The position numbers and the translations under genes were made by a program. Below the pieces are notes generated by a model that saw only the letters and a list, made by a program, of their open reading frames with translations, made no database searches and had not been told where the DNA came from. A stretch of 64,000 nucleotides of DNA. Origin: Caldimonas brevitalea (lineage in GTDB: Bacteria; Pseudomonadota; Gammaproteobacteria; Burkholderiales; Burkholderiaceae_C). Of the stretch, positions 35,621 to 46,776 are shown piece after piece (the stretch's first letter is position 1; each line of letters starts with the position of its first letter). Where the stretch lies: positions 3,472,001 through 3,536,000 of the forward strand of contig NZ_CP011371.1 in assembly GCF_001017435.1 (NCBI RefSeq). Direction: 5' to 3'.

Positions 35621-36634
35621 AGCAGCTTCTTGCCCGAGCCGTGCCGCTTGCGCCAGACGGCTGACCTCGGCCGCCGGCAGGCTTTTGAGCCGATGGTCCG
35701 ACCACACCTGCCGCCATCGGCGGGCGCCGGGCAGTCCGTTGTACAGCCCGAGCACGTGCCGCATCACATGGGCCCACGGCACGCCCAACGTCGCCTGCCG
35801 CTCGCAGTAGCGCACCATCTCGGCCTCCACCGCCTCGCGCGTCGGCGCTGCCGCATCGGTGTCGCCGTAGACCTCGGCGTCCCAGGTCGCCATCACGTAG
35901 GGGTTGTGGTACGCCTCGCGCCCGACCATCACGCCGTCCAGCCCGCCCTGCAGTTGCTCCAGCACCTGCGCGGTGGTCGTGACGCCGCCGTTGAGTCCGA
36001 CGGTCAGGCCGGGAAACTCGCGCTTCAAGCGGTGCACCAACTCGTACCGCAGCGGCGGCACCTCGCGGTTTTCCTTCGGGCTCAAGCCCTGCAGCCAGGC
36101 ATTGCGGGCATGCACGATGAACACTTCGCAGCCCGCTTCGGCCAGGGTGCCGACAAAATCGCGCACGAACTCGTAGCGCTCGACCTTGTCGATGCCGATG
36201 CGGTGCTTCACGGTCACGGGGATGTCGACCGCGTCGCGCATCGCCTTCACGCAGTCAGCCACCAGCTGCGGCTCGGCCATCAGACAGGCGCCGAACGCGC
36301 CGCGCTGCACCCGCTCGCTGGGACAACCGCAGTTCAGGTTGACCTCGTCATAGCCCCATTGCTGCGCCAGCTTCGCACAGGCCTCCAGGTCGGCCGGCTC
36401 GCTGCCGCCGAGTTGCAGTGCGAGGGGATGCTCTTCGGGGTTGAAGTCGAGATGGCGCGGCACGTCGCCGTGCAGCAGCGCGCCGGTGGTCACCATCTCG
36501 GTGTAGAGGCGGGTGTGCCGGGTCAGCAGGCGGTGGAAATAGCGGCAATGGAGGTCGGTCCATGCCATCATCGGTGCGACGCTGAGCCGCCAGGGACTGG
36601 CTTCCTCACGGGTCGAGCACTTGGCGTCTGTCAT
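35606..36634 (-). CDS. dusA: tRNA-dihydrouridine(20/20a) synthase
   Basis: DusA, 342 residues, is an FMN enzyme that reduces uridine in the D-loop of tRNAs. The N-terminal SVAPMMAWTDLHCRYF, the active-site NCGCPSERVQRGAFGACLM (Cys104) and the FMN phosphate site VGLNGGVTT / VMVGREAYHNP are all present. The length is normal. It is a single-gene unit, convergent with the DoxX-like gene. The 5' end of dusA is a known integration site for some genomic islands, but no integrase or att duplication is seen here. Confidence 0.96.
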   Translation of the reverse strand: MTDAKCSTREEASPWRLSVAPMMAWTDLHCRYFHRLLTRHTRLYTEMVTTGALLHGDVPRHLDFNPEEHPLALQLGGSEPADLEACAKLAQQWGYDEVNLNCGCPSERVQRGAFGACLMAEPQLVADCVKAMRDAVDIPVTVKHRIGIDKVERYEFVRDFVGTLAEAGCEVFIVHARNAWLQGLSPKENREVPPLRYELVHRLKREFPGLTVGLNGGVTTTAQVLEQLQGGLDGVMVGREAYHNPYVMATWDAEVYGDTDAAAPTREAVEAEMVRYCERQATLGVPWAHVMRHVLGLYNGLPGARRWRQVWSDHRLKSLPAAEVSRLAQAARLGQEAAAPTA

Positions 36635-36881
36635 TTTGTGAAGCGACTACGGGGCAGACTGCATTTTCAACCATTCGCAGTGCCCAAAAATGGGTTGGGC
36701 CCTTCTGAACAAAAGACAGACGAGCGAGTTGACGCGATACGAGGACTTTGCACGAAGCCCGCGACCAGCGCAGCGCTCTGTCCTCCACTCGATGGTTCGG
36801 GCAAGACGGGAAGGCGCCCCGAGCCGACCGGCTGGCGGGGTGGTGTTCATCAGGGATCGAGGGATGAAGCTCCGCGGCCCG
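36635..36881. other. 247-bp intergenic region upstream of dusA
   Basis: No gene is supported. The part nearest dusA (36640-36720) is clearly less GC-rich than the rest and contains GCCCAA/TTGGGC flanking AAATGGG (36687-36705), a possible hairpin. I looked for a tRNA cloverleaf and found none. The dusA promoter should be here. Confidence 0.5.
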
Positions 36882-37994
36882 TCACGCCAAATGCCGCAAC
36901 GGATGCGCAAACGCCGGCCACGGGCTGCGGAAGAAATCCTGCACCATCTCGGGCGTGACAGCCTCCACCGTCGCCGGGTTCCAGCGCGGGTTCTGGTCCT
37001 TGTCGACTGCCAACGCACGGACGCCTTCCACGGTCTCGCTGGCCGTGCCGGAACGCAGCGCGAAACAATGGCGCACCAGGTCGCGCTCCATGCGCAGGTC
37101 GTCGGCCAAACTCATCTCACGGGCACGGCGGATCTGCTCGAGCGTCACGGCCATCATCAGCGGCGAACGCTTGCGCAAAACGGCGGGCAGTTCGGCCGCC
37201 CAGCTTTCCGTCGCGCGGTTGAGCGAGACGAGGATGCCGGCGACGTCCGCGCCCGAGAAGTGGCGGTCGATCGCGTCACGCCGCTCGGCCCAGGCCAGCG
37301 GCGGGGCTGCCTTGCATCGCGCGCGCACTGCGGCCATGGCCTGCTCGCCGTTCTCGCACGGCTGGTCGGCCAAGGACTCCAGCAGGGCCGGCAGGTCGCC
37401 GCTGTCCAGATAGGTGTCGGCCAGGCCCCAGGCGATCGCATCGCCGGCGCCGATCACCTGCCCCGTCAGTGCGAGAAACTCGCCGACATGGCCGGGGCAG
37501 CGCGACAAGAAATAGCCGCCGCCGACGTCGGGGAACAGCCCGATGTTGGTCTCCGGCATCGCCATCTTGGTCCGCTCGGTCACCACCCGCAACGTGGCTC
37601 CCTGGCTGATGCCCATGCCGCCGCCCATCACGACGCCGTCCATCAGTGCGATGTAGGGCTTGGGGTAGACGTGGATCAGGTGGTTGAGGCTGTATTCCTC
37701 GGTGAAGAAGTCGTCCAGCTGGGGGTTGCCTGCCAGGGCCGCGGTGTGGAAGAAGCGGATGTCGCCGCCGGCGCAAAAGGCGACGCCCTTGCCTTCTTGC
37801 GTGGCGCCGCGCACGACCACTGCCTTCACCGCCGGATCGTCGCGCCAGGTCAGCAGCGCCTCGGTCAGGTCGCGGATCATCGCGAGCGACAGGGCATGCA
37901 GCGCCTGCGGGCGGTTCAGCGTGATGAAGCCGAGGTCGCCGGCGGTATGGGCCAGCACCAGGCCGTCCGAGTGGGGCAATGGCAAATGGTTCAT
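36882..37994 (-). CDS. 3-hydroxyisobutyryl-CoA hydrolase / enoyl-CoA hydratase family
   Basis: A 370-residue crotonase-fold protein. The oxyanion-hole segments are VAFCAGGDIRFF and DGVVMGGGMGISQGA, and the catalytic-region motif PETNIGLFPDVGGGYFLSR is typical of 3-hydroxyisobutyryl-CoA hydrolases, which act in valine breakdown. The C-terminal extension (beyond 260) also fits that subgroup better than plain enoyl-CoA hydratases (about 260 residues). GGAG lies 5 nt before the ATG. No other valine catabolism gene is adjacent, so the assignment rests on motifs and length. Confidence 0.85.
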   Translation of the reverse strand: MNHLPLPHSDGLVLAHTAGDLGFITLNRPQALHALSLAMIRDLTEALLTWRDDPAVKAVVVRGATQEGKGVAFCAGGDIRFFHTAALAGNPQLDDFFTEEYSLNHLIHVYPKPYIALMDGVVMGGGMGISQGATLRVVTERTKMAMPETNIGLFPDVGGGYFLSRCPGHVGEFLALTGQVIGAGDAIAWGLADTYLDSGDLPALLESLADQPCENGEQAMAAVRARCKAAPPLAWAERRDAIDRHFSGADVAGILVSLNRATESWAAELPAVLRKRSPLMMAVTLEQIRRAREMSLADDLRMERDLVRHCFALRSGTASETVEGVRALAVDKDQNPRWNPATVEAVTPEMVQDFFRSPWPAFAHPLRHLA

Positions 37995-38066
37995 GTTGTC
38001 TCCGGAGTTCTTCCGGGTGTCATGATGCCAGCGACGGCGCCGCAGCGCTGTCTCCCGAGCGAGGTC

Positions 38067-38960
38067 TCAGAGGCGCTTGCGCAGGCCGAGCACTTCGTTG
38101 CCGACCAGCGAGAGCAGCACCAGCGCACCGCCGCCGAGCACGGCGAGCGATGGCGCCTCGTTGGCCCCGAGCCAGGCCCACGCGACGCCGAACACCACTT
38201 CGAGCAGTGCCAGCAGCGCGACCTCGGGTGCCGGCAGCACGCGGGCGATCCCCACCGCCAGCAAACACGGGATGGCGAGCTGGAACACGCCGAGGCCGGC
38301 GAGCAGCGACAGGTCGTAGGCCGAGGCTTGCAGCGGCCACGCGAGCGGCAGCGACACGAGCGACGACAGCAACGCGCCGATCAGCACCGCCGGCAGCATG
38401 TCCTGCCCTTCCCCACCGTCGACCGAGGTGCGGCTGCCGCGCTGGATCACCGTCCAGTTGATGGCCGACGCGAGCGGGACGGCCAGGGCGACCAGCGTGC
38501 CGAGCAGATGGCGTGCATCGCCGCCGGCGATCTGCTGCCCATACATCCAGCCGATGCCGACCCCCGCGACCAGAATGGCAGCCCAGGTGCGCACCGGCAG
38601 CCGCTGGCCCAGCGTAAAGCGGGCAATCAACGCGGTGAGCAACGGCGACAGCGCCATCGTGACCAGCACGTTGGCCACCGTGGTCAGCGTCAGCGCCACC
38701 ATGAAGCAGGTGTACATCACGGCCCACATCAGGCCCGACATCCACAGCGGCCAGCCGCCTTGTGCGACTCGCTGCCACAGCCCGCGCCCGCGCCAGGCCG
38801 TCAGCACCAACAGCAAGAAGGCGGCGTTGAAGCAGCTGCGCCAGAAGGTCACCTCGAAGGCGCGCGCGGCTTCGAGGTGGCGGGTCACGACGCCGGCAAT
38901 GCTCCATAGCAGCGTGACGCCGACCATGGCCCACGCCGCCTGCCCGTGGCTCAGGCGCAT
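38067..38960 (-). CDS. EamA-family (DMT) transporter
   Basis: A 297-residue membrane protein with about ten helices in two EamA halves (AAWAMVGVTLLWSIAGVVTR; LLGTLVALAVPLASAINW). It belongs to the drug/metabolite exporter superfamily; substrate unknown. The ATG at 38960 starts 10 nt after the typA stop codon and directly before the first helix. A GTG at 38993 would overlap typA. It is probably the last gene of the rimP-typA transcript. It is not closely similar to the EamA protein at 22738. Confidence 0.85.
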   Translation of the reverse strand: MRLSHGQAAWAMVGVTLLWSIAGVVTRHLEAARAFEVTFWRSCFNAAFLLLVLTAWRGRGLWQRVAQGGWPLWMSGLMWAVMYTCFMVALTLTTVANVLVTMALSPLLTALIARFTLGQRLPVRTWAAILVAGVGIGWMYGQQIAGGDARHLLGTLVALAVPLASAINWTVIQRGSRTSVDGGEGQDMLPAVLIGALLSSLVSLPLAWPLQASAYDLSLLAGLGVFQLAIPCLLAVGIARVLPAPEVALLALLEVVFGVAWAWLGANEAPSLAVLGGGALVLLSLVGNEVLGLRKRL

Positions 38961-38970
38961 GACGGACCGA

Positions 38971-40800
38971 TCAGGCGCCGTCGCGCGAGGCACGCTTGCG
39001 CTCGTGCTCCTTCAGGAAACGCTTGCGCAAACGGATGGACTTGGGCGTGATCTCGACCAGTTCGTCGTCTTCGATGAACTCGACCGCGTACTCCAGCGTC
39101 AGCTCGATCGGCGGCGTGATCTTGATCGCGTCTTCCTTGCCCGAAACGCGGAAGTTGGTCAGCTGCTTCTGACGCACGGCGTTGACCACCAGGTCGTTCT
39201 CGCGGCTGTGGATGCCGACGACCATGCCTTCGTAGACCGGGTCGCCGGCCTTGACGAACATGCGGCCGCGGTCGTCCAGCTTGCCGAGCGCGTAGGTCAC
39301 GATCTCGCCGTCGTCCTGGCTGATCAGCACGCCGTTCTTGCGGCCTTCGATCTCGCCCTTGTAGGCCTCGTAGCCGTCGAAGATGTTGCTGATCAGGCCG
39401 GTGCCACGCGTCAGGTTCAGGAACTCGTTCTGGAAGCCGATCAGGCCGCGCGCCGGAATGCGGTATTCGAGGCGCACGCGGCCCATGCCGTCCGGCTCCA
39501 TGTTGACCAGCTCGGCCTTGCGCAGGCCCAGCGCCTGCATCACGCCGCCCTGGTGCTGCTCTTCGACGTCGGCGGTGACCATCTCGATCGGCTCGTGGCG
39601 CTCGCCGTCGACGTCGTGGAACACCACGCGCGGCTTCGACACGGCCAGCTCGTAGCCTTCACGGCGCATGTTCTCGAGCAGGATGGTCAGGTGCAGTTCA
39701 CCCCGGCCCGACACTTCGAAAATGCCGTCCTCGGGCGTTTCGCGCACGCGCAACGCCACGTTGGACTGCAGTTCCTTCTGCAGCCGGTCCCACAGTTGGC
39801 GGCTGGTGACGAACTTGCCTTCGCGGCCGGCCAACGGCGAGGTGTTGACGCAGAAGTTCATCGTCAGCGTCGGCTCGTCGACCTTCAACATCGGCAGCGG
39901 CTGCGGGTTGAGCGGGTCGGTCACCGTCACGCCGATGCCGATGTCCTCGATGCCGTTGATCAGCACGATGTCGCCGGGGCCGGCCGAATCGGCCTGCTTG
40001 CGCTCGAGGCCTTCGAACTTCAGCACCTGGTTGATGCGGCCCTTGTAGGTCTTGCCGTCCGGCCCTTCCATCACCAGCACGTCCATCGACGGCTTGATGG
40101 TGCCGGCGTTGACGCGGCCGACACCGATACGGCCGACGTAGGTGGAATAGTCGAGCGACGAGATCTGCAGTTGCAGCGGCGCCGCAGGGTCGCCCTCGTG
40201 GGGCTGCACATGGCGGAGCACGGTGTCGAACAGCGGGCCCATGTCCTCACCCCAGCGCTCGCCGGACACGCCTTCCTTCAGTGAGGCCCAACCGTTGAGG
40301 CCGGAGGCGTAGACGACCGGGAAGTCGAGCTGCTCGTCGTTGGCGCCGAGCTTGTCGAACAGCTCGAACGCGGCGTTGATCACGTAGTCGGGGCGTGCGC
40401 CCGGCTTGTCGACCTTGTTGACGACGACGATGGGCTTCAGGCCCAGCGCCAGCGCCTTCTTGGTCACGAAGCGGGTCTGCGGCATCGGGCCTTCCTGGGC
40501 GTCGATCAGCAGCACGACACCGTCGACCATCGACAAGGCGCGCTCCACTTCGCCACCGAAGTCGGCGTGCCCCGGGGTGTCGACGATGTTGATGTGGGTG
40601 CCCTGCCAGCTGACGGCGCAGTTTTTGGCCAGGATGGTGATGCCACGCTCGCGTTCGAGGTCGTTGCTGTCCATCACACGTTCGCTGACCTGCTGGTTCT
40701 CGCGGAAGGTGCCCGATTGACGCAACAACTGATCCACCAGCGTCGTCTTGCCATGGTCGACGTGGGCGATGATGGCGATGTTGCGGATTTGCTTGCTCAT
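38971..40800 (-). CDS. typA: Ribosome-associated GTPase TypA/BipA
   Basis: TypA, 609 residues, is a translational GTPase that binds 70S ribosomes and supports 50S assembly and stress growth. The P-loop is AHVDHGKT (residues 12-19), with [23 protein letters not shown] and the [11 protein letters not shown]4 motif. The elongation-factor-like domains and the BipA-specific C-terminal domain (ending [20 protein letters not shown]) follow. The length is normal. It follows truB by 34 nt; its own Shine-Dalgarno is weak. Confidence 0.98.
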   Translation of the reverse strand: MSKQIRNIAIIAHVDHGKTTLVDQLLRQSGTFRENQQVSERVMDSNDLERERGITILAKNCAVSWQGTHINIVDTPGHADFGGEVERALSMVDGVVLLIDAQEGPMPQTRFVTKKALALGLKPIVVVNKVDKPGARPDYVINAAFELFDKLGANDEQLDFPVVYASGLNGWASLKEGVSGERWGEDMGPLFDTVLRHVQPHEGDPAAPLQLQISSLDYSTYVGRIGVGRVNAGTIKPSMDVLVMEGPDGKTYKGRINQVLKFEGLERKQADSAGPGDIVLINGIEDIGIGVTVTDPLNPQPLPMLKVDEPTLTMNFCVNTSPLAGREGKFVTSRQLWDRLQKELQSNVALRVRETPEDGIFEVSGRGELHLTILLENMRREGYELAVSKPRVVFHDVDGERHEPIEMVTADVEEQHQGGVMQALGLRKAELVNMEPDGMGRVRLEYRIPARGLIGFQNEFLNLTRGTGLISNIFDGYEAYKGEIEGRKNGVLISQDDGEIVTYALGKLDDRGRMFVKAGDPVYEGMVVGIHSRENDLVVNAVRQKQLTNFRVSGKEDAIKITPPIELTLEYAVEFIEDDELVEITPKSIRLRKRFLKEHERKRASRDGA

Positions 40801-40834
40801 AGTTCGCTCTTGAAGACGTGCTCGTATCGACGAG

Positions 40835-41800
40835 TCACTGTGATGCTTGAGCGTTCAGGAGGCCTTGGACCTCCAGCGGGCTCAACAACCGCAGGGATAT
40901 CAATTCACCGGCCTTGACGCTGCCGCTGCCCAAAAAGGCACCGGCCTGCGGGCCGTAGACGCGCAACTGGGGCGCGTCGGGGTGGGCGGTGCGTCGCCGC
41001 ATGCCGCTCAGGAAGCGACCGGCGTCTTCCGCTTCGAGTCGCAGCACCGGCCAGTCGTTCAACAAAGCGTCGACCGGTTGGAGCACTGCGTCACGCTCGG
41101 CCTCGCTCATCGCTTCGAGCTGCGCCAGCGTGTAGGCGCCCTCCAGCGTCAGCGGACCGCTGCCGGTGCGGCGCAGCGCCGTCAGGTGGGCGCCGCAACC
41201 GAGCGCTTCGCCGATGTCCTCGGCCAGCGTGCGGATATAGGTGCCCTTGCTGCAGCGCACCTCGATCTCGAGCGCACCTTCTTGCCAGCGCAACAGCTCG
41301 ATCCAGTGGATCACCACCTGGCGCGGCTCGCGCTCCACCTCGATGCCGGCCCGGGCGTATTCATACAAGGCCTTGCCGTCGCGCTTGAGCGCCGAATACA
41401 TCGGCGGCACCTGCTGGATCGGCCCCATGAAGCGCATGCAGGCCTGCAGCAGGTGCTGCGGCGTCACGTCGACCGGGCGCTCTTCGAGCACCTCACCTTC
41501 GGCGTCGCCGGTGGTCGTGCGCACGCCAAGCTTCAAAGTCGCCCGGTAGGTCTTGTCGGCCTCCAGGCTGATCTGGGAAAACTTGGTGGCAGCACCGAAA
41601 CACAGCGGCAGCAAGCCGGTGGCCAGCGGGTCGAGCGTGCCGGTGTGGCCGGCCTTCTCGGCGCGGAACAAACGCTTGACCTTCTGCAGGGCGTCGTTGC
41701 TGCTCAGGCCCAGCGGCTTGTCGAGCAGCAGCACGCCGTGCACCGCACGGCGCGGCACCCGGGGGCGCGCGACGGGAGAAGAACTGGCTTCGGCTTGCAC
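40835..41800 (-). CDS. truB: tRNA pseudouridine(55) synthase
   Basis: TruB, 321 residues, makes pseudouridine 55 in the T-arm of tRNAs. The catalytic aspartate lies in GHTGTLDPLATG (Asp57), preceded by GVLLLDKPLGLSSN, and the C-terminal PUA-like region follows. The start GTG at 41800 has GAGGA 8 nt upstream and is 11 nt after the rbfA stop; a longer open frame overlaps rbfA. Operon order rbfA-truB-typA is usual in this group. Confidence 0.96.
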   Translation of the reverse strand: MQAEASSSPVARPRVPRRAVHGVLLLDKPLGLSSNDALQKVKRLFRAEKAGHTGTLDPLATGLLPLCFGAATKFSQISLEADKTYRATLKLGVRTTTGDAEGEVLEERPVDVTPQHLLQACMRFMGPIQQVPPMYSALKRDGKALYEYARAGIEVEREPRQVVIHWIELLRWQEGALEIEVRCSKGTYIRTLAEDIGEALGCGAHLTALRRTGSGPLTLEGAYTLAQLEAMSEAERDAVLQPVDALLNDWPVLRLEAEDAGRFLSGMRRRTAHPDAPQLRVYGPQAGAFLGSGSVKAGELISLRLLSPLEVQGLLNAQASQ

Positions 41801-41811
41801 GGGCAGCGTCC

Positions 41812-42177
41812 TCAGTCGTCCTTGGCCCGGTTCGCGTTGGCCTGATTGATCAGCGCATTCATGTCGGCCGCACGCTCGGTGGTGCGGTCGAAACTGAAAT
41901 GCAGCGTCGGCACCGTGTGGATCTGCAGCCGCTTGAACAAGCCGTTGCGCAAGAATCCGGCCGCCTCGTTCAGGGCCTCCTCGCATGCTTCCGGGTCGCC
42001 CACCAGCAGCGAGAAAAACACCTTGGCATGGGCGTAGTCAGGCGTGACCTCGACCGCGTTGATCGTCACCATGCCGATGCGCGGATCTTTCAGGTCGCGG
42101 ATCAGTTCAGCCACGTCGCGCTGGATCTGGTCGGCCACGCGGTAGCTGCGGTTCGGGATAGCTCGCTTGTGTCGCAT
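41812..42177 (-). CDS. rbfA: 30S ribosome-binding factor A
   Basis: RbfA, 121 residues, binds immature 30S subunits and helps finish 16S rRNA processing and cold growth. The KH-like fold is evident from [20 protein letters not shown] and the hallmark FFSLLVGD...[17 protein letters not shown] lies 7 nt before ATG 42177 ([13 protein letters not shown]), which fixes the start. A hairpin with a T-rich tail separates it from infB. Confidence 0.96.
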   Translation of the reverse strand: MRHKRAIPNRSYRVADQIQRDVAELIRDLKDPRIGMVTINAVEVTPDYAHAKVFFSLLVGDPEACEEALNEAAGFLRNGLFKRLQIHTVPTLHFSFDRTTERAADMNALINQANANRAKDD

Positions 42178-42210
42178 CGTGAGACTCCTGTGCCGCCGGC
42201 CGCTCCCTCC

Positions 42211-42244
42211 AAACACAAACCCCGCCATCTTTCGATCGGCGGGG
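42211..42244 (-). terminator. Hairpin between infB and rbfA
   Basis: On the minus strand CCCCGCC pairs with GGCGGGG (7 bp, 11-nt loop), followed by TTTGTGTTTG. It lies about 25 nt after the infB stop and 34 nt before rbfA. It would act as a weak internal terminator or processing site that lowers rbfA-truB-typA relative to infB. Confidence 0.55.
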
Positions 42245-42268
42245 CTTGCAGGAGCAGCCGGGTCCGCC

Positions 42269-45232
42269 TTACAGCGTGCGCGCCACTTCCTTGATCTCGA
42301 AGAACTCCAACTGATCGCCTTCGGCAATGTCGTTGTAGTTCTTGATGTTCAAACCACACTCGAAGCCCTCTTTGACTTCGCGGACATCGTCCTTGAAGCG
42401 CTTGAGCGAATCGAGCTCGCCGGTGAACACCACCACGTTGTCGCGCAGCAGACGCAGACGCGCGTTGCGGCGGACGATGCCCGACAGCACCATACAGCCG
42501 GCGATCGCACCGACCTTGGACGAGCGGAACACCTGGCGGATCTCGGCGACGCCGATGACCTCTTCCTTCTGTTCCGGTGCCAACATGCCGGACATCGCCG
42601 CGCGGATCTCGTCGACCGCGTCGTAGATGATGTTGTAGTAGCGGATGTCCACGCCGTTGTTCTCGGCCAGCTTGCGCGCACCGGCGTCGGCGCGCGTGTT
42701 GAAGCCGATGATGACCGCCTTGGACGCGATCGCGAGGTTGACGTCGCTCTCGCTGATACCGCCCACCGCCGCGTGCACGATCTGCACCTTCACCTCTTCC
42801 GTCGACAGCTTCAGCAGCGAAGCGGCCAGCGCTTCCTGCGAACCCTGCACGTCGGCCTTGATGATCAGTGCCAGCGTCTGCGACCCGCCCTGGCCCATCT
42901 GCTCGAACATGTTCTCGAGCTTGGCGGCCTGCTGGCGTGCCAGCTTGACGTCGCGGTACTTGCCCTGGCGGAAGGTGGCGATTTCACGGGCCCGGCGCTC
43001 GTCGGCCAGCACCATGAATTCGTCGCCGGCCTGCGGCACCTCGGTGAGGCCCTGGATTTCGACCGGGATCGACGGACCCGCTTCCTGCGTCGGCTTGCCG
43101 GTTTCGTCCAGCATGGCGCGCACGCGGCCATAGCTCGAACCCGCCAGCACGACGTCGCCGCGCTTGAGCGTGCCCGACTGCACCAGCACCGTGGCCACTG
43201 GGCCGCGGCCCTTGTCCAGCTGGGCTTCGATCACCAGGCCCTTGGCCGGCGATTCCTTGGCCGCGGTCAGTTCCAGCACCTCGGCCTGCAGCAGCACGTT
43301 CTCGAGCAGCTCGTCGACACCCTGGCCGGTCTTGGCCGACACCGGGCAGAACGGCGAGTCGCCGCCGAATTCTTCAGGCACCACCTGCTCGGCCACCAGC
43401 TCGGACTTGACACGTTCGAGGTTGGCTTCGGGCTTGTCGATCTTGTTCACCGCCACGACGATGGGCACGCCCGCCGCCTTGGCATGGTGGATCGCTTCCT
43501 TGGTCTGCGGCATCACGCCGTCGTCGGCGGCCACCACCAGGATGACGATGTCGGTCGCCTTGGCACCGCGCGCACGCATGGCCGTGAAGGCCTCGTGACC
43601 CGGGGTGTCGAGGAAGGTGATCATGCCGCGCGGCGTGTCGACGTGGTAAGCGCCGATGTGCTGCGTGATGCCGCCCGCTTCACCGGCCGCCACGCGGCTG
43701 CGCCGGATGTAGTCGAGCAGCGAGGTCTTGCCGTGGTCGACGTGACCCATCACGGTCACCACCGGCGCACGCGGCAGCACCTCGGCGCCGGCCGTCGCGA
43801 CGTCTTCCTCGAGGAAGGCCTCGGGGTCGTCGAGCTTGGCGGCAAACGCCTTGTGGCCCATCTCCTCGACCACGATCATCGCGGTTTCCTGGTCGAGCTG
43901 CTGGTTGATGGTGACCATCTGGCCCAGCTTCATCAACTGCTTGATGACCTCGGAGGCCTTGACCGACATCTTGTGCGCCAGGTCGGCGACGCTGATCGTC
44001 TCCGGCACATGCACTTCATGGATCTGGGCCTCGGTCGGCGCGATGAAGTTGGAGCCGTTGCCCGCACCGCGATCGCCACGGCGACCGCCGCGTGCCCCGG
44101 CCGGCGCACGCCAGCCCGGACGTGCGCCGCCCGACGAATCGCCACGGGTCTTGAGCGCACGCTTCTTGGCGGCATCGTCGGCCCAGCTCGACGACAGCTT
44201 CTCGGACTTGACCGATTTCTTGTCGCCCGGCTTGGCCGTGGTGCTGCCCGGCGCCGCGGCTGCAGGCGCAGCGCCCGGAGCGCCGGGGACGGCCTTGGGC
44301 TTGTGGATCGTGCCCTTGATGCCTTCCTTGCTCGGGTCGACCTTCGGCTTTTCTTCCTCGGGCTTCTTGGCGGTCAGCACCTTGCGGGGGGCCGCCATCA
44401 TCGCGCGGATCGCCGCCGCTTCGGCTTCAGCAGCCTTGCGGCGCTTTTCAAGGTCCATCAAACGTTGTTTCTCCTCGGCCTCGACTTCGGCGGCCTTGAT
44501 GACACGCACGCCCGGCCGCGGCGTTTCGGCCGGGGCTGCAGGCGCGGCAGCAGGGGCCGCAGCTGCGGCCGGCGGTTGCACCGGCGCCGGCGCGGGAGCC
44601 GGTGCAGCGCGGGATGCTTCTTGGGCCTCGGCACCGACGGTGACAGCGGCTGCCGCCGCTGCCGCACGCTGAGCCTCGGCAGCACGCGCAGCCGCTTCAG
44701 CGGCGGCCTTCTCGGCCTCTTCGCGCGCGCGCGCTTCGGCCGCCTCGGCTTCTTCGCGGCGGCGGCGCTCTTCCTCTTCGCGCTGGCGGCGCTGCTCGGC
44801 CAGTTCTTCTTCCTGGCGGCGCAGCAACTCGGCCTGGCGGTTGGCCTCTTCCTCGCGGCGAATCAACTCGGACTCGTCCACCGCAGCGGCTGCCGGTGCG
44901 GCGGCCTCTTCAGCCACGCTCGCCGGCGTCTCGTCGCGCTTCACGAACACGCGCTTCTTGCGCACTTCCACCTGGATGGTGCGCGCCTTGCCGGACGAAT
45001 CGGCCTGTTTGATCTCGGTGGTCGACTTCTTCGTCAAGGTGATTTTCTTGCGCTCGCTGCCGGCGGTGCCGTGCGACGAGCGGAGATAGTCGAGCAGACG
45101 TTCCTTGTCTGCCTCGGTCAGGGAGTCCTCCGGCGATCCCTTCGTCACCCCGGCGGCTTTCAGCTGGTCAAGCAGCGCCGTCGCGGGGCGATTCAGTTCG
45201 GAGGCGAACTGTGCGACTGTGGTAACGGCCAT
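42269..45232 (-). CDS. infB: Translation initiation factor IF-2
   Basis: IF-2, 987 residues, brings fMet-tRNA to the 30S subunit and drives subunit joining. The IF2-N domain (about 1-55) is followed by a long Ala/Glu/Arg-rich linker and a second IF2-N-like segment ([18 protein letters not shown]). The G domain has GHVDHGKT at residues 496-503, [15 protein letters not shown] and NKIDKP, then the C1-C2 domains. AAGGA lies 8 nt before the ATG. It is third in rimP-nusA-infB. Confidence 0.98.
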   Translation of the reverse strand: MAVTTVAQFASELNRPATALLDQLKAAGVTKGSPEDSLTEADKERLLDYLRSSHGTAGSERKKITLTKKSTTEIKQADSSGKARTIQVEVRKKRVFVKRDETPASVAEEAAAPAAAAVDESELIRREEEANRQAELLRRQEEELAEQRRQREEEERRRREEAEAAEARAREEAEKAAAEAAARAAEAQRAAAAAAAVTVGAEAQEASRAAPAPAPAPVQPPAAAAAPAAAPAAPAETPRPGVRVIKAAEVEAEEKQRLMDLEKRRKAAEAEAAAIRAMMAAPRKVLTAKKPEEEKPKVDPSKEGIKGTIHKPKAVPGAPGAAPAAAAPGSTTAKPGDKKSVKSEKLSSSWADDAAKKRALKTRGDSSGGARPGWRAPAGARGGRRGDRGAGNGSNFIAPTEAQIHEVHVPETISVADLAHKMSVKASEVIKQLMKLGQMVTINQQLDQETAMIVVEEMGHKAFAAKLDDPEAFLEEDVATAGAEVLPRAPVVTVMGHVDHGKTSLLDYIRRSRVAAGEAGGITQHIGAYHVDTPRGMITFLDTPGHEAFTAMRARGAKATDIVILVVAADDGVMPQTKEAIHHAKAAGVPIVVAVNKIDKPEANLERVKSELVAEQVVPEEFGGDSPFCPVSAKTGQGVDELLENVLLQAEVLELTAAKESPAKGLVIEAQLDKGRGPVATVLVQSGTLKRGDVVLAGSSYGRVRAMLDETGKPTQEAGPSIPVEIQGLTEVPQAGDEFMVLADERRAREIATFRQGKYRDVKLARQQAAKLENMFEQMGQGGSQTLALIIKADVQGSQEALAASLLKLSTEEVKVQIVHAAVGGISESDVNLAIASKAVIIGFNTRADAGARKLAENNGVDIRYYNIIYDAVDEIRAAMSGMLAPEQKEEVIGVAEIRQVFRSSKVGAIAGCMVLSGIVRRNARLRLLRDNVVVFTGELDSLKRFKDDVREVKEGFECGLNIKNYNDIAEGDQLEFFEIKEVARTL

Positions 45233-45297
45233 TGTGTGTGTCCTTGGGGCGGCGAGTGCAGTGTGTGCTGGTTCGGTCAGTGCGGCGGGGTGCGGCG

Positions 45298-46776
45298 TCA
45301 GGCGGTGAACCAGTGTTCACGTGCCTTCATGATCAGGCCCTTGGCCTGTGCCTCGTCCACGCCGGTGATCTCGGTCAGCTCGTCCACGGCCAGATCGGCC
45401 AGGTCGTCACGGGTGTGGATGCCCGCGTCGGCCAGCTTGGCGATCAGTTCGCCGGAAAGCCCGTCGAGATCGCGCAGGTCCTGCGACACCTCTTCGACCT
45501 TCTCTTCCTTGGCAATCTCCATCGTCAACAGCACATCCTTGGCACGGGTGCGCAGCTCGTTGACGGTGTCCTCGTCGAAGGATTCGATCTCCAGCATCTC
45601 CTGCAGTGGCACGTAGGCCACTTCCTCGAGGCTGGTGAAGCCTTCCTCGATCAGGATGTCGGCAACTTCCTCGTCGACATCGAGCTTGTCCATGAACAAC
45701 GCCCGGATCGCCGTGGTTTCCTCGGCCTGTTTGGCCTGCGATTCCTCGGCGGTCATGATGTTGATGCGCCAGCCGGTCAGCTCGGACGCAAGGCGCACAT
45801 TCTGCCCGCCGCGGCCGATCGCGATTGCCAGGTTTTCTTCGTCGACGACGACGTCCATCGCGTGACGCTCTTCGTCCACGACGATCGACACCACATTGGC
45901 CGGCGCCAGCGCGCCGATCACGAACTGCGCCGGGTCTTCCGACCACAGCACGATGTCGACGCGTTCGCCGGCCAGCTCGTTGGTGACGGCGTTGACACGC
46001 GAGCCGCGCACACCGACACACGTGCCGATCGGGTCGACGCGCTTGTCATGGGACAGCACGGCGATCTTGGCGCGCGAGCCGGGGTCACGTGCGCAGCTCT
46101 TGATCTCCAGCAGGCCTTGCTCGATCTCGGGCACTTCCTGGCCGAACAGCTCGATCATGAAGGCCGGGGCGCTGCGCGACAGCATGATCTGCGGGCCGCG
46201 AGCGGTCGGGTCGACCTCGGCGATCACCGCGCGGACGCGGTCGCCACTGCGCAGGTTTTCCTTCGGGATCATCTCGCTGCGCTTCAGACGGCCCTCGACA
46301 CGCCCGGACTCGACGATCAAATCGCCTTTGTCCATGCGTTTGACGGTGCCGACGAAGATCTTGTCGCCGCGCGACAGGAAATCGTTGAGCAGCTGCTCGC
46401 GCTCGGCATCGCGGATTTTCTGCAGGATCACCTGCTTGGCGGCCTGCGCGCCGATACGACCGATCGGCACCGACTCGACCGGCTCCTCGATGTAGTCGTC
46501 GACCTCGATGTCGCCGATCTGTTCTTTGGCTTCGAACAGCAGGATCTCGGCATCGGGCAGCTGCAGGCCGGCTTCGTCCGGCACCACGTGCCAGCGACGG
46601 AAGGTCTCGTATTCGCCGGTGTTGCGGTCCACCGACACGCGAATGTCGACTTCCCCTTCGTACAGCTTCTTGGTCGCGGAGGCCAGCGCTGCTTCAACGG
46701 CGCCAAACACCACCTCGCGGTCCACGCTCTTTTCGCGGGAAATCGCGTCGACCAGCATCAACAGTTCGCGGTTCAT
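45298..46776 (-). CDS. nusA: Transcription termination/antitermination factor NusA
   Basis: NusA, 492 residues, binds RNA polymerase and nascent RNA in pausing, termination and antitermination. The N-terminal polymerase-binding domain ([18 protein letters not shown]) is followed by S1 ([18 protein letters not shown]) and KH domains ([33 protein letters not shown]). Two C-terminal acidic repeats are present (about 360-490). The ATG overlaps the rimP stop (ATGA). Full-length and regular. Confidence 0.98.
   Translation of the reverse strand: MNRELLMLVDAISREKSVDREVVFGAVEAALASATKKLYEGEVDIRVSVDRNTGEYETFRRWHVVPDEAGLQLPDAEILLFEAKEQIGDIEVDDYIEEPVESVPIGRIGAQAAKQVILQKIRDAEREQLLNDFLSRGDKIFVGTVKRMDKGDLIVESGRVEGRLKRSEMIPKENLRSGDRVRAVIAEVDPTARGPQIMLSRSAPAFMIELFGQEVPEIEQGLLEIKSCARDPGSRAKIAVLSHDKRVDPIGTCVGVRGSRVNAVTNELAGERVDIVLWSEDPAQFVIGALAPANVVSIVVDEERHAMDVVVDEENLAIAIGRGGQNVRLASELTGWRINIMTAEESQAKQAEETTAIRALFMDKLDVDEEVADILIEEGFTSLEEVAYVPLQEMLEIESFDEDTVNELRTRAKDVLLTMEIAKEEKVEEVSQDLRDLDGLSGELIAKLADAGIHTRDDLADLAVDELTEITGVDEAQAKGLIMKAREHWFTA

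Noticed and set aside
36635..36881. Possible tRNA gene near dusA
   Set aside because: No acceptor stem, anticodon arm or T-loop consensus could be assembled; the same holds for 47337-47768.
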